Shown: positions 25,922 through 35,380 of the stretch, one piece after another | Position numbering within the stretch: the stretch's first letter is position 1 | Layout of the letters: each line of letters starts with the position of its first letter | NCBI RefSeq assembly: GCF_016908325.1 | Contig: NZ_JAFBDR010000017.1 | Span: forward strand, 1-64,000 | Source of the DNA: Aquibacillus albus | GTDB taxonomy: Bacteria > Bacillota > Bacilli > Bacillales > Amphibacillaceae | DNA length: 64,000 nucleotides | Reading direction: 5' to 3' | The notes under the pieces: model-generated | Databases searched by the model: none | The model's input: only the letters and a program-made list of their open reading frames with translations | What the model was told of the DNA's origin: nothing | Position numbers and translations under genes: made by a program

Positions 25922-26230
25922 TTGTATCTACGTGAAGTGAAAAATCTTCAGTTTTTTAGTTTGCTGACCTTAAAACATGTAGAAGATCGTCTTATCATTA
26001 CCGCAGACTTTCCTAAAGACTTCCTAGTTGAAAATAAGTTAGATAAACCTTTTTTGTACGTCACTTTGTATGTTCGCGGTGGTGCTATAATTAAAATCAT
26101 CGATGAAGGGACAGCAAAGCTGTACACTCCGTCTAAAAGAGAAATTGCACCTGAAACTTATAATCAAATCATACAATTTGCAGCGAAACATGCTCCGCAA
26201 TTCAAAAATCTATATAACTTCAATAATTAA
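25922..26230 (+). CDS. Hypothetical protein
   Basis: 102 aa from TTG at 25922 with AAAGGAGTG seven bases upstream, a good translation start. No signal peptide or membrane helix. Mixed alpha/beta (KHVEDRLIITADFPKDFL; YVTLYVRGGAIIKIIDEGTAK). I do not recognise the family. It precedes the c-di-GMP enzyme on the same strand but is separated by 208 bp with its own promoter-like box. Confidence 0.7.
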   Translation: MYLREVKNLQFFSLLTLKHVEDRLIITADFPKDFLVENKLDKPFLYVTLYVRGGAIIKIIDEGTAKLYTPSKREIAPETYNQIIQFAAKHAPQFKNLYNFNN

Positions 26231-26438
26231 AAAGCTGTTTTCATGATGGGGAGTTCTTTGTAAATTCAAATCAAAATCGATGATTAAACGTGGTTTTCAC
26301 TTCTCCCCTCCACTTTTTTCAACAAATTTCACCCAAATAAACTATTTTTCTAGCATTTTTGCTTGTATTCGCACACACTTTGTTGTTTTTTGGTATACTA
26401 GGATAAAAGTTCCATAATATAATAAAAGGTGAATTCAC

Positions 26439-28604
26439 ATGACCCTATTAAATTTAGATGACATTTTCGATCGTCAAAAATTAAATCAGTTATTTGGTCT
26501 GCTTAGTGATAGTAATAGATGTGGCGACAAATTGGATAGCCGCGTTAACGAACTTATCGAGTACATAAAAGAACAGTTTAACGTCTACCAAGATTTGAAG
26601 TATGCGATTGATCATTCTGCTACAGTTACGATAACAGATCAGAGTGGTAGGATTACCTATGTAGATAATAATTTCTGTAAACAATCGGGTTATTCAAAGG
26701 ATGAATTATTGAATCGGAATCATCGAATTTTAAATGCTGGTCATCACTCTTCTTCTTTTTTTTCAGACATGTGGAAGACAATCCTTAATGGTGATGTGTG
26801 GAAGGGCGAAGTGAAAAACAGGCGAAAAGATGGAACTTTTTTTTGGGTCAGAACCACGATCGTACCTTTATTAAATGAAGACAACGTTCCAGAATCGTTT
26901 ATTGCGTTTCAAATTGATATAACAGAAAAAATAAAATTGCAATACCAACTAATTGAAGCACTGAATCATGATTACCGGCGGATATTTCGAAAATTAATGA
27001 ATTTGGTGTTTCGTGTAGTTCAACAAAACGGTGAATTCCACTTCACGATGGTGGAGGGGAAGTTATCTAAGAAAATTGGAATCTCTACTGATTATTCAGG
27101 ATTGAAACCAATTGACTTTATTTTTGGCAAAGAGAACATTATTGATATAAAAGAGAAATTTGAGCAAGTGTTTAGTGGGGAAGAAGTCACGTTTAAGCAT
27201 CAGCTCGGAAATCTCTATCTTTATTCCATGCTTTCACCCGTCATGGAAGGCGGCAATGTTATTGAAGTAATTGGATCATCGGTAGACATCACTTCTTTGG
27301 AAGAAGCTGAACAGAAAATTCGGCATTTGGCTTATCATGATCAGTTAACAGATCTTCCAAATCGCAGCAAATTGCGCGAAGATGTCGATTCTTTTATTCG
27401 AAAAGAAAGAAAAGGTGACCTATTCGGGGTACTTCATTTTGGTCTGGATCGGCTTAAATACGTAAATGATGCGCTCGGGCAATTTGCCGGAGATCAAGTA
27501 TTAATTACGATCGCTAAAAGAATACGAGAAGTAATCGGAGAAGAAGGTAAGATTTATCGAATTGGAGGCGATGAATTTATTGCCATTGTTAAAGGTGATG
27601 AGAAGCAAGTAGATGAGATAAGTGACGATGTCGTAAAGCAAATTAAAAAACCTATCTCAGTTGTTGGGAAAGAGTTTTTTGTTACTTCATCCATTGGGAT
27701 TAGCCTGTTTGAAAAGGATGGTACATCGACAGAAGAATTAATCAGCTACGCAGGAATAGCGATGCATTTTTGTAAAGTTAGTGGAAGAAATAGCAAATTA
27801 TTCTACTCACCAAAAATGAATAGCATGTATAATGAATTACTGTTACTAGAAGGAGAAATACGAAAAGCCCTAAGCAACGAGGATTTCAAATTATACTACC
27901 AGCCGAAAGTTAGTGTGGAAACGGGAGAAATAATAGGTGTTGAAGCATTAATTCGTTGGTTTCATAAAGAAAAGGGTTTTATTTCTCCCAGTAAATTTAT
28001 CCCCTTGGCAGAAGAAGCAGGTCTAATCACCCAATTAGGGGAGTGGGTTGTCCGACAAGCTTGTATGCAACATAAAAAATGGGTAGATACAGGCTATCCT
28101 CCTGTATCCATTGCAGTTAACGTTTCTGCCATTGAATTACAACGGAATGACTTTTCGGAAAAAGTAAAAGCGATTATTGATGAGGTTGAGATAGACCCTA
28201 GTTTCTTAGAATTAGAAATTACCGAAAACAGTGTGATGCAAAATACAGAAGATTGCATTAAAACGATGAATGAATTGCGCAGTATAGGAATATCTTTATC
28301 CATTGATGATTTTGGGACTGGATATTCATCGTTTGGGTATCTAAGAAAATTTCCAATTAATAATTTAAAAATTGATCAATCCTTTGTCAAGAATTCACTA
28401 ATTGAATCGAATAGTGCGGAAATTATTAAAGCGATGATTCAATTAGCTCACACATTTGGGTTAAAGGTTATTGCTGAAGGTGTGGAAAATGAATTTGTAT
28501 TGAATTTTTTAAAGTCACAACAGTGTGATTATTACCAAGGCTATTACCACAGTAAGCCGATACCTCCTGAGGACATGGAACAAATGATGGTATTAAAGGT
28601 TTAA
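26439..28604 (+). CDS. PAS-GGDEF-EAL c-di-GMP enzyme
   Basis: 721 aa, no membrane helix. PAS at about 52-163 (TITDQSGRITYVDNNF...DITE), a second diverged PAS-like region at about 175-290, GGDEF at about 296-455 and EAL at about 465-715. GGDEF is intact at 376-380 and the EAL residues (EAL at 502-504, NVS, ELEITE, DDFGTGYSS, KIDQSFV, EGVE) are all present, so both synthesis and breakdown of c-di-GMP are possible. No RxxD inhibitory site precedes GGDEF. Upstream TGGTATACTAGG is an extended -10. ATG follows AAGGTGAATTCAC. Confidence 0.93.
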   Translation: MTLLNLDDIFDRQKLNQLFGLLSDSNRCGDKLDSRVNELIEYIKEQFNVYQDLKYAIDHSATVTITDQSGRITYVDNNFCKQSGYSKDELLNRNHRILNAGHHSSSFFSDMWKTILNGDVWKGEVKNRRKDGTFFWVRTTIVPLLNEDNVPESFIAFQIDITEKIKLQYQLIEALNHDYRRIFRKLMNLVFRVVQQNGEFHFTMVEGKLSKKIGISTDYSGLKPIDFIFGKENIIDIKEKFEQVFSGEEVTFKHQLGNLYLYSMLSPVMEGGNVIEVIGSSVDITSLEEAEQKIRHLAYHDQLTDLPNRSKLREDVDSFIRKERKGDLFGVLHFGLDRLKYVNDALGQFAGDQVLITIAKRIREVIGEEGKIYRIGGDEFIAIVKGDEKQVDEISDDVVKQIKKPISVVGKEFFVTSSIGISLFEKDGTSTEELISYAGIAMHFCKVSGRNSKLFYSPKMNSMYNELLLLEGEIRKALSNEDFKLYYQPKVSVETGEIIGVEALIRWFHKEKGFISPSKFIPLAEEAGLITQLGEWVVRQACMQHKKWVDTGYPPVSIAVNVSAIELQRNDFSEKVKAIIDEVEIDPSFLELEITENSVMQNTEDCIKTMNELRSIGISLSIDDFGTGYSSFGYLRKFPINNLKIDQSFVKNSLIESNSAEIIKAMIQLAHTFGLKVIAEGVENEFVLNFLKSQQCDYYQGYYHSKPIPPEDMEQMMVLKV

Positions 28605-28627
28605 ATGGAAAGGTATTAACAGAAACT

Positions 28628-28652
28628 AGAGACTTCGATGTCTCTTTTTTTA
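28628..28652 (+). terminator. Terminator after GGDEF-EAL gene
   Basis: AGAGAC-ttcgat-GTCTCT followed by eight T. Confidence 0.9.
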
Positions 28653-28841
28653 TTTAGTCTGGGGTCATATAGTAAATCATAATAAAAAATCAAATAGTAA
28701 TGGGTAATTTAAAATTTCTTACAAAAACTAAATGCATTGTTTGGTTAGTTAAATGTTGATGGATAAGAATGGTTATGAATTGTTAACTTTCTAAACAAGC
28801 ACTATAATGATGATAGAAAATAATGGCAGGTGGTTTAGCTC

Positions 28842-29324
28842 ATGATAAAAGTACTATTCGTTTGTCTAGGTAATATATGTAGGTCGCCAATGGCTGAGGC
28901 TGTGTTTAGAAATATGGTTCGCGAAGAGGGATTAGAAGATCATTTTGAAATCGATTCCGCGGGAGTAGGACATTGGCATATTGGAAAAGCCCCTCATCAT
29001 GGGACAAGATCTATACTGGATAAACTTTCTATTTCCTATGAAGGAATGAAAGCTCGTCAGGTAGAGAAAAAAGATTGGGATTATTTTGATTATATTATTG
29101 GAATGGATGAGAAAAATATCAATGATTTAAAAGAAATTCAAAATGATCACGAAAATGTGAAAGTAGCTCGACTAATGGACTTCGTTCCAGATGCTGTTGA
29201 ACAAAATGTACCTGATCCGTATTTTACCAATAATTTTGACTATACGTATGAGTTGGTTTATCAAGGATGTAAGCAGTTGTTAAAAACGATAAAATCAAGT
29301 GATCATTTGAACATTAAGGAGTGA
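28842..29324 (+). CDS. yfkJ: Low molecular weight protein-tyrosine phosphatase
   Basis: 160 aa. The P-loop VCLGNICRSPMAEAVF (C-x5-R) is near the N-terminus and the general acid in VPDPYF near residue 127. B. subtilis YfkJ is an active phosphatase linked to ethanol stress. First gene of a three-gene unit (yfkJ-yfkI-yfkH) conserved in B. subtilis. ATG at 28842 follows GGCAGGTGG. The stop is five bases before the next ATG. Confidence 0.93.
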   Translation: MIKVLFVCLGNICRSPMAEAVFRNMVREEGLEDHFEIDSAGVGHWHIGKAPHHGTRSILDKLSISYEGMKARQVEKKDWDYFDYIIGMDEKNINDLKEIQNDHENVKVARLMDFVPDAVEQNVPDPYFTNNFDYTYELVYQGCKQLLKTIKSSDHLNIKE

Positions 29325-29329
29325 AGGAA

Positions 29330-29614
29330 ATGAGTAACCGAAAGCTTTTAAAGGGAGTTGTTCTGGGGGCAATTGCAGGTGGAGCATTAGCAATGCTGGA
29401 TCAGTCAACTAGAAATGAAGTTATGGGAAAAGTAAAAGAAACATGCACAAATACAAAGTACATTGTGAAGCACCCATCTGAAGCTATTCATAAACTTCGG
29501 ACAAGCTATGATACATTTGCTAATGAGTTATCAGGTGGAGTAAATACAACCTTAAATGTATTGGAGAAAATACAAGAATTCCTTGATTCCTTAGAAGTAG
29601 ACGAAAAAAAATAA
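29330..29614 (+). CDS. yfkI: YtxH-like protein YfkI
   Basis: 94 aa from ATG at 29330 (GGAG eight bases upstream; the GTG at 29321 overlaps the yfkJ stop and is less likely). One N-terminal helix KGVVLGAIAGGALAML with Gly-rich face, then a charged helical tail (KVKETCTNTKYIVKHP...), as in YtxH-type stress proteins. Probably membrane-associated. Position between yfkJ and yfkH supports the call. Confidence 0.82.
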   Translation: MSNRKLLKGVVLGAIAGGALAMLDQSTRNEVMGKVKETCTNTKYIVKHPSEAIHKLRTSYDTFANELSGGVNTTLNVLEKIQEFLDSLEVDEKK

Positions 29615-29651
29615 TGGAGTAGTAGGTAAAATTAAGCATGGAGGAGATTTC

Positions 29652-30482
29652 GTGATTAAAGCTTTCCGTATTAGTAAACGATTAATCAAGCGATTGTTCG
29701 ATCACGATGTGTTTGGACTTGCAGCACAATTGGCTTACTTTTTTCTCCTTTCACTATTTCCATTTATGTTGTTCTTAGTTACTTTAATTGGTTTTTTACC
29801 TTTTCCTGAAATTAATGTAGTAGATTTTTTGGCTGATTATGCCCCTGAGCAAACGATTCGTTTAATAAATGAAAACATACACCAAATCTCTCATGATAGG
29901 AACGGTGGTCTCTTATCCATCGGTATTATCGGTACATTATGGTCAGCATCCAACGGAATCAGTGCAATAATGAGAGCTTTTAATGCGGCTTATCACGTAG
30001 AGGAAAATCGGCCGTTTTTTGTATCGAGGTTTATTGCGATTATCCTTACTATTGCCATGCTCTTTGTTATTATCATCGCCTTTCTTTTACCGATTTTCGG
30101 AAAGGAAATCGGTATTTTTCTTTTTTCTTTTGTTGGTTTATCGGAGGACTTTTTACGTATATGGAATACATTAAGGTGGGTTATTTCTTCCATCGTCTTT
30201 TTTATTGTTTTATTGGCTTTATACAAATTGGCACCAAATAAAAAGGTTCATTTAAAAAATGTGACGATTGGAGCATTATTTGCAACTGTCGGGTGGCAAG
30301 CTGTATCATTAGCCTTTTCTTACTATGTAAGTGCACTAGGGAATTTTTCAGCGACATATGGTAGCCTTGGCGGGGTAATAATTTTGATGATTTGGTTTTA
30401 TTTGTCGGGCATCATTATTATTACAGGAGGAGAAATTAACGCATTTTTAAATGAAAAAAGATTAAAAAAAGCTGACTTATAG
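29652..30482 (+). CDS. yfkH: YihY/BrkB family membrane protein
   Basis: 276 aa, GTG start with GGAGGAG upstream. Six membrane helices (about 35-58, 92-110, 130-155, 175-200, 208-230, 240-265). LAAQLAYFFLLSLFPFMLFLV and LWSASNGISAIMRAFNAAY are family hallmarks; the old name ribonuclease BN is not supported by known biochemistry. Last gene of the yfkJ operon, followed by a hairpin terminator. Confidence 0.9.
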   Translation: MIKAFRISKRLIKRLFDHDVFGLAAQLAYFFLLSLFPFMLFLVTLIGFLPFPEINVVDFLADYAPEQTIRLINENIHQISHDRNGGLLSIGIIGTLWSASNGISAIMRAFNAAYHVEENRPFFVSRFIAIILTIAMLFVIIIAFLLPIFGKEIGIFLFSFVGLSEDFLRIWNTLRWVISSIVFFIVLLALYKLAPNKKVHLKNVTIGALFATVGWQAVSLAFSYYVSALGNFSATYGSLGGVIILMIWFYLSGIIIITGGEINAFLNEKRLKKADL

Positions 30483-30508
30483 AGTGGCTAGTGATTTTTA
30501 ATATAGTT

Positions 30509-30556
30509 TTGAGTCATCGTGTGAAAGCGTGTTGTCACACAATGACTCAAAAATCA
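30509..30556. terminator. Long hairpin between yfkH and zosA-like gene
   Basis: TTGAGTCAT-c-GTGTGA pairs with TCACAC-AATGACTCAA. Flanked by A and T tracts, so it can end both convergent genes. Confidence 0.85.
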
Positions 30557-30572
30557 CATCCCTCTCTGTAGG

Positions 30573-32504
30573 TCAGCTTTTTAGTAACCGAAGACCATTT
30601 AAAATGACTAAAATCGTGCTTCCTTCATGTCCAATAACTCCTAATGGTAAATCGAGTGCTTGTGAGAAGTTTGTTGCGATTAAAGCCAATATAACTATAA
30701 TCGAAAAAATGATATTTTGTTTGATTATTTTGTTCATTCGATTGGATAGTGCAATCGCTTTGGCGACCTTTAACAAATCATTTTTCATGAGCACAATATC
30801 TGCTGTTTCAAGCGCGACATCTGTACCACCACCCATAGCGATTCCTACGTTGGCAGTAGCGAGGGCTGGTGCGTCATTTATTCCGTCGCCAATCATTGCA
30901 ACATTTTTATACTTTTCTCGTAAATGTTTGATTTGGTTTACCTTATCTTCTGGCATACAGTTCGCGATTACTTCATCAATATGCGCTTCTTCTGAAATGG
31001 TATTTGCCGTTGTTTTATTGTCGCCTGTCAACATGATGGTATAGATTCCTGCTTGCTGAATCGTTTTAATTGCCTCTATTGTATCCTTTCTTAATGAATC
31101 TTTTAACGCGATTAAGCCGACAATTTCAGTTTCTTTTGCAATAAATACGAGTGTTTTGGCCTGTTTGCTTAATTGATTCGCAATGCCGTTATGAAAAGAT
31201 CTCGCCTCTTTTTCTCCGACGAAGGCATCCTTGCCAATTTTCCAATTCGTACCGTCGACTGTGGCAGAAATACCTTGACCGCTTGTGTCTTCCATTTTTG
31301 CTACTTCTCGATTACACGGAATACCTTTTGATGTACAATAATCAACGATTGCTTGGGCTAGCGGATGATTTGATTGTTTTTCCATCGATCCTATTATGGA
31401 CAACAGCTCATTTTCTGAGGAAGTTGGATTCAAGTAAACATCTGTCACTTCTGGTTCTCCGTTTGTGAGTGTCCCTGTTTTATCAAAGGCAATGGCTTTT
31501 ACCTGTGATAAATTCTCGAGATGTACACCGCCTTTAAAAAGAACACCATTCTTTGCTCCGGTTGATATGGCTGATAAGGTCGCGGGCATAATCGAAGCTA
31601 CTAAAGCGCATGGGGAAGCAACAACGAGTAGGATCATAGCCCGGTAAATCGTTTCTGTCCAGCTCCATCCCAATAAATAATGCGGCAGAAACATCATGAG
31701 TAAAACTACAGCTAAGACAATTTTTACATAATTATTTTCAAACTTATCGATAAAAAGCTGGGATGGCGATTTTTCTGAATGGGCAGATTGAACCAGTTGG
31801 ATGATTTTTTGAAATAGGGAATCTTCGTTTGCTTTTGTAATTTCTACAATAATACTCCCGTTTAAATTAACAGTACCTGCAAAAACATGATTGGAGTTTT
31901 GCTTTGAAATAGGGAATGGTTCCCCTGTTAATGTACTTTCATCAATCGATGTATTCCCTTCATAGATCATACCGTCTGCAGGGATGCGTTCACCAGGTTT
32001 AACAAGGATATGATCTCCGACGTTTAATTCCGCAACTTCAATATATTCTTCTGTTCCATTTGAAATTCTTAATGCAGTATCTGGCTGTAATTTCATTAAA
32101 GATGTGATTTCACGTTCACTTTTGTTTATTGTGTATGTTTCCAATGCACCAGAAATTGCAAAAATGAAGATTAAGATAGCGCCCTCTGTCCAATACCCAA
32201 TCGAAGCAGCTCCAATAGCGGCAAATATCATTAGCATTTCTACATTCAGCTCTTTATTTTCAATTGTTTCCTCCATACCTTCCTTTGCTTTTGCGAATCC
32301 GCCAATAATAAATGCGATTATGTTTAGAGTGATCCAAGTCACTTCGTTCATATGTCCATCGAAAACCCATGTGATTAAAATAAGTATCCCACTAAAAAGG
32401 GCCGCGATTAATTCCATATGATTTTTGATCTGTGTAAACGGGTGATTCACTTCAAAGTATTTATCAACTTCATTATTTGTAATCATTTTAATCAAAGTAG
32501 ACAT
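30573..32504 (-). CDS. zosA: P1B-type metal-transporting ATPase (ZosA-like)
   Basis: 643 aa. Eight-helix P1B pump without N-terminal heavy-metal-binding domain, as in B. subtilis ZosA (zinc uptake, PerR-controlled). The transmembrane metal motif is SPCALVAS, not the CPC of CadA. Actuator LTGEP, phosphorylation site FDKTGTLTNGEP, HP motif KQSNHPLA and hinge MIGDGINDAPAL are intact. A perfect PerR-type box and a Fur-like box lie upstream. ATG follows GGAGGAG. The direction and metal are inferred from family and operator. Confidence 0.87.
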   Translation of the reverse strand: MSTLIKMITNNEVDKYFEVNHPFTQIKNHMELIAALFSGILILITWVFDGHMNEVTWITLNIIAFIIGGFAKAKEGMEETIENKELNVEMLMIFAAIGAASIGYWTEGAILIFIFAISGALETYTINKSEREITSLMKLQPDTALRISNGTEEYIEVAELNVGDHILVKPGERIPADGMIYEGNTSIDESTLTGEPFPISKQNSNHVFAGTVNLNGSIIVEITKANEDSLFQKIIQLVQSAHSEKSPSQLFIDKFENNYVKIVLAVVLLMMFLPHYLLGWSWTETIYRAMILLVVASPCALVASIMPATLSAISTGAKNGVLFKGGVHLENLSQVKAIAFDKTGTLTNGEPEVTDVYLNPTSSENELLSIIGSMEKQSNHPLAQAIVDYCTSKGIPCNREVAKMEDTSGQGISATVDGTNWKIGKDAFVGEKEARSFHNGIANQLSKQAKTLVFIAKETEIVGLIALKDSLRKDTIEAIKTIQQAGIYTIMLTGDNKTTANTISEEAHIDEVIANCMPEDKVNQIKHLREKYKNVAMIGDGINDAPALATANVGIAMGGGTDVALETADIVLMKNDLLKVAKAIALSNRMNKIIKQNIIFSIIVILALIATNFSQALDLPLGVIGHEGSTILVILNGLRLLKS

Positions 32505-32529
32505 GTAATCTCCTCCATTAAGGATTAAT

Positions 32530-32544
32530 TGATAATAATAATCA
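32530..32544 (-). promoter_or_regulatory. Fur-family box near the zosA-like start
   Basis: TGATAATAATAATCA differs by one base from the TGATAATNATTATCA consensus of Fur-family regulators. It lies 26 bp upstream of the start codon, so binding would block transcription or early elongation. Confidence 0.6.
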
Positions 32545-32609
32545 CTGTTAAATGGTCAGTTTTTACTTGTTTATTTTATGTTTAAAAGGATATTGTTGTT
32601 ATGTTTTAT

Positions 32610-32624
32610 TTATAATTATTATAA
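32610..32624 (-). promoter_or_regulatory. PerR box upstream of the zosA-like gene
   Basis: TTATAATTATTATAA is a perfect match to the PerR consensus TTATAATNATTATAA. PerR represses zosA in B. subtilis, so context and motif agree. A weaker related sequence follows at about 32632-32652. Confidence 0.75.
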
Positions 32625-32826
32625 TTTAATATTTATTATGATATTATTATAATTTTTTCATTAGTCAATAGTTATTCATAAGGAGGGGCTGGAAAATTAA
32701 TGAAGAATTTATATAACAGATTAATATTTAAAGAGATACAGGATTTAAGAATATTGAAATATGAACGATGAACTGTTATGTTAGATTGTGATCATAAATA
32801 TATAACAGCAAGGAAAAGGTGATGAA

Positions 32827-33702
32827 ATGATGAAACATAAAGGGCTATTTTTGATAATTTTTAGCATGGCAATACTGGTACTTAGTGCTTGTGGCAGCTC
32901 CAACTCGGCACAAGGTGCATCTGATACGGACACATCCTCTGAAAAGTGGGAGGAAATTCAGGAAGCAGGTGAAATCGTAGTAGGGACTTCTGGTACGTTG
33001 ATCGCTGCTTCTTACTATCCAGATGAATCCGAAAATGAATTAACCGGGTATGATGTTGAGGTAATAAAAGAGGTAGCGAATCGCTTAGACTTAGAAGTAT
33101 CTTTTGAAATTATGGGCATTGATAGTATGTTACCAGCTGTAAATAGTGGTAGAATTGATGTTGCAGTTAATGATATTGAAGTGACGGATAAAAGAAAAGA
33201 AAAATTTTCTTTTTCTGATTCGTACAAGTATTCTTATACGACCATGGTCGTACGAAAAGATGATTATTCTGGAATCAATTCTTTAGAAGACTTAGATGGA
33301 AAAATGCATGGTGGTGGAGCAACAACGATTTTTAGTCAAATCGCAGAACATTATGGTGCTGAAACAAAAACATATGGAAATGCACCAAATGAAGCGTATT
33401 TAAGAGATGTTCATACTGGTAGAACAGATGTGATTGTTAACGACTATTATTTATCTAAATTCGGTGTAGCTGCGTTTCCTGATTTTGATATTATGCTCCA
33501 TCCAGAGCTTAAGCTTCACCCGACAGAACAAGCAGTTGTTATGCCGAAGGAAGCAGATACATTACAAATGAAAATGAATGAAGTATTAGCAGAAATGAGA
33601 GAAGATGGGACTTTGACAGAACTGGCAACAGATTTCTATGGAGAAGATGCATCGAAGCGACCTGAGGGTGATTTCATAGAAATAGAAGGACTTGATCTAT
33701 AA
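32827..33702 (+). CDS. Amino acid ABC transporter substrate-binding lipoprotein
   Basis: 291 aa. Lipoprotein signal ending LVLSACGSS (lipobox LSAC, Cys about 22). SBP_bac_3 domain: GEIVVGTSGTLIAASYYPD, LTGYDVEVIKEVANRL, DSMLPAVNSGRIDVAVNDIEVTDKRKEKFSFSDSY, typical of cystine or polar amino acid binding. First of a tight pair with the permease 11 bp downstream. Held on the outer face of the membrane. ATG at 32827 with AAAGGTGATGA upstream. Confidence 0.9.
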   Translation: MMKHKGLFLIIFSMAILVLSACGSSNSAQGASDTDTSSEKWEEIQEAGEIVVGTSGTLIAASYYPDESENELTGYDVEVIKEVANRLDLEVSFEIMGIDSMLPAVNSGRIDVAVNDIEVTDKRKEKFSFSDSYKYSYTTMVVRKDDYSGINSLEDLDGKMHGGGATTIFSQIAEHYGAETKTYGNAPNEAYLRDVHTGRTDVIVNDYYLSKFGVAAFPDFDIMLHPELKLHPTEQAVVMPKEADTLQMKMNEVLAEMREDGTLTELATDFYGEDASKRPEGDFIEIEGLDL

Positions 33703-33713
33703 GGTGAAGAAGT

Positions 33714-34406
33714 ATGTTTAATATAGAAGATGTCGATGTGAGTGACTTTTTTGATGTACAGTTAGCAATAGATAATTTGCCGTTTATTGTTGGTGGTCTT
33801 CCAATGACGATTGCCGTTTCCTTTTTAGGAATGGCAATCGGGCTTATTATCGGTTTATTTTTGGCATTGGGGAGGAACTCAAATAGTCGGTTGTTGAGAT
33901 GGCCTGCTCGTCTGTACATATCGTTTATGAGAGGAACACCTATCCTGGTATTTCTATTTATTTTATACTTTGGCCTCCCTGTTGTTGGAATTGAATTCAC
34001 AGCATTTCAAGCAGCAGTAATCGGATTTGGATTAAATAGTGCTGCCTATATTGCAGAAATAAATCGGGCGGCTTTAAATAGTGTTCCATCCGTTCAATGG
34101 GAATCTGCAAAAGCATTGGGATTATCTTACTGGAAAACATTGCAGCATGTTATTTTACCTCAAGCAACGCGTATTTCGATTCCTCCATTAACGAACGTGT
34201 TTTTAGATTTGGTAAAGGCTACGTCGTTAGCAGCAGTAATTACAGTTCCGGAATTGTTCCAAAAAGCTCAAATCGCTGGTGGCAGGAGCTTTGATACACT
34301 AACAATGTATTTGCTAGTGGCAATGATTTATTGGCCTTTATGTATCTTCATTTCTATTTTTCAAGAAAGACTTGAAAAAAGGTTTAGTCGATATATAAAG
34401 GGGTAG
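33714..34406 (+). CDS. Amino acid ABC transporter permease
   Basis: 230 aa, five predicted helices. The N-terminal IVGGLPMTIAVSFLGMAIGLIIG and the EAA loop region EINRAALNSVPSVQWESAKALGL are typical of HisM/TcyL-type permeases. Pairs with the binding protein upstream. The gene that should encode the ATPase is missing; a ribokinase follows instead, so the ATPase must come from elsewhere. Confidence 0.92.
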   Translation: MFNIEDVDVSDFFDVQLAIDNLPFIVGGLPMTIAVSFLGMAIGLIIGLFLALGRNSNSRLLRWPARLYISFMRGTPILVFLFILYFGLPVVGIEFTAFQAAVIGFGLNSAAYIAEINRAALNSVPSVQWESAKALGLSYWKTLQHVILPQATRISIPPLTNVFLDLVKATSLAAVITVPELFQKAQIAGGRSFDTLTMYLLVAMIYWPLCIFISIFQERLEKRFSRYIKG

Positions 34407-34427
34407 AAAAAGATGCGGGGCGATAAC

Positions 34428-35330
34428 ATGGGAAGTAGTATTGTAGTTGTAGGTAGTTTAAATATGGATATTATTGTTTCTGCAGACCGTTACCCAAAAC
34501 CTGGTGAGACGATTCATGGTGATCGTGTTACATATTTACCGGGCGGGAAAGGCGCCAACCAAGCCGTAGGGATAAAAAAGCTTGGTGGTGATGTTCAAAT
34601 GGTTGGAGTAGTCGGGGATGATGTGTTTGGCAAACAAATTGTTCAGGGGCTATCCGACTATGATCTAGATACTAGTCAGGTTCGTTTTGAAAAAAATGTT
34701 GCAACTGGTATTGCAAACATCGTTCACTATCCTAATAATAACAGTATTATTGTTATACCTGGAGCAAATGCGTATTGTACTCCACAATATTTAAGCGAAA
34801 TAGAGTCTGTTATTGCAAACACAGAGGTGCTCTTGTTGCAGTTAGAAATACCATTAGAAACAGTCAAATTTGCACTTGAATTGGCAAAAAAACATGAGGT
34901 TAAAACCATTTTAAATCCAGCACCGGCTTCTAATTTATCGAATGAGCTATTAGATCTTGTTGACGTAATTACCCCGAATGAAACCGAATTAGGTATTATA
35001 TTAGACCAAGAGGTACAGGATATAGAGGCTGCGTTTGAGTCTTGGTATTCCATGCATACGACTGATTTAATTGTTACGTTAGGGGAAAAAGGCTGTGCTT
35101 ATTGGGAGAAGGATCAAGTGAAGTATATTCCAGCAGAATCTTTCGGCGAGGTAAAGGATACGACAGGAGCAGGTGATGCGTTCAATGCTGCTGTGGCATA
35201 TGGATTGGCACAACATTGGTCAAAAGATAGGGCGATTGCTTTTGCAGTGAAGGCTGCTAGTTTATCTGTGACAAAGTTTGGTGCACAACCTGGAATGCCT
35301 TACTGGGATGAAATCGAGCCGAAGCTTTAA
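34428..35330 (+). CDS. rbsK: Ribokinase (PfkB family)
   Basis: 300 aa from ATG at 34428; ATG at 34413 is an alternative with GGGGTAG upstream. Ribose + ATP to ribose 5-phosphate, cytosol. IVVVGSLNMDIIV start, GGKGANQAVGIKKLGG sugar-binding motif, and KDTTGAGDAFNAAVAYG with the catalytic Asp. Only 21 bp from the permease stop, so probably transcribed with it, although no ribose transporter is present. Terminator downstream. Confidence 0.9.
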   Translation: MGSSIVVVGSLNMDIIVSADRYPKPGETIHGDRVTYLPGGKGANQAVGIKKLGGDVQMVGVVGDDVFGKQIVQGLSDYDLDTSQVRFEKNVATGIANIVHYPNNNSIIVIPGANAYCTPQYLSEIESVIANTEVLLLQLEIPLETVKFALELAKKHEVKTILNPAPASNLSNELLDLVDVITPNETELGIILDQEVQDIEAAFESWYSMHTTDLIVTLGEKGCAYWEKDQVKYIPAESFGEVKDTTGAGDAFNAAVAYGLAQHWSKDRAIAFAVKAASLSVTKFGAQPGMPYWDEIEPKL

Positions 35331-35343
35331 CTGCATCATTTTT

Positions 35344-35380
35344 CAAAGACCAAATTTTTGATTTTGGTCTTTTCTTTTTA
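35344..35380 (+). terminator. Terminator after rbsK
   Basis: AAAGACCAAA/TTTGGTCTTT stem with T-rich tail. Confidence 0.88.

Noticed and set aside
30529-31044. 171-codon + strand frame
   Set aside because: Antisense to the conserved 3' half of the zosA-like gene, whose catalytic motifs are clear.
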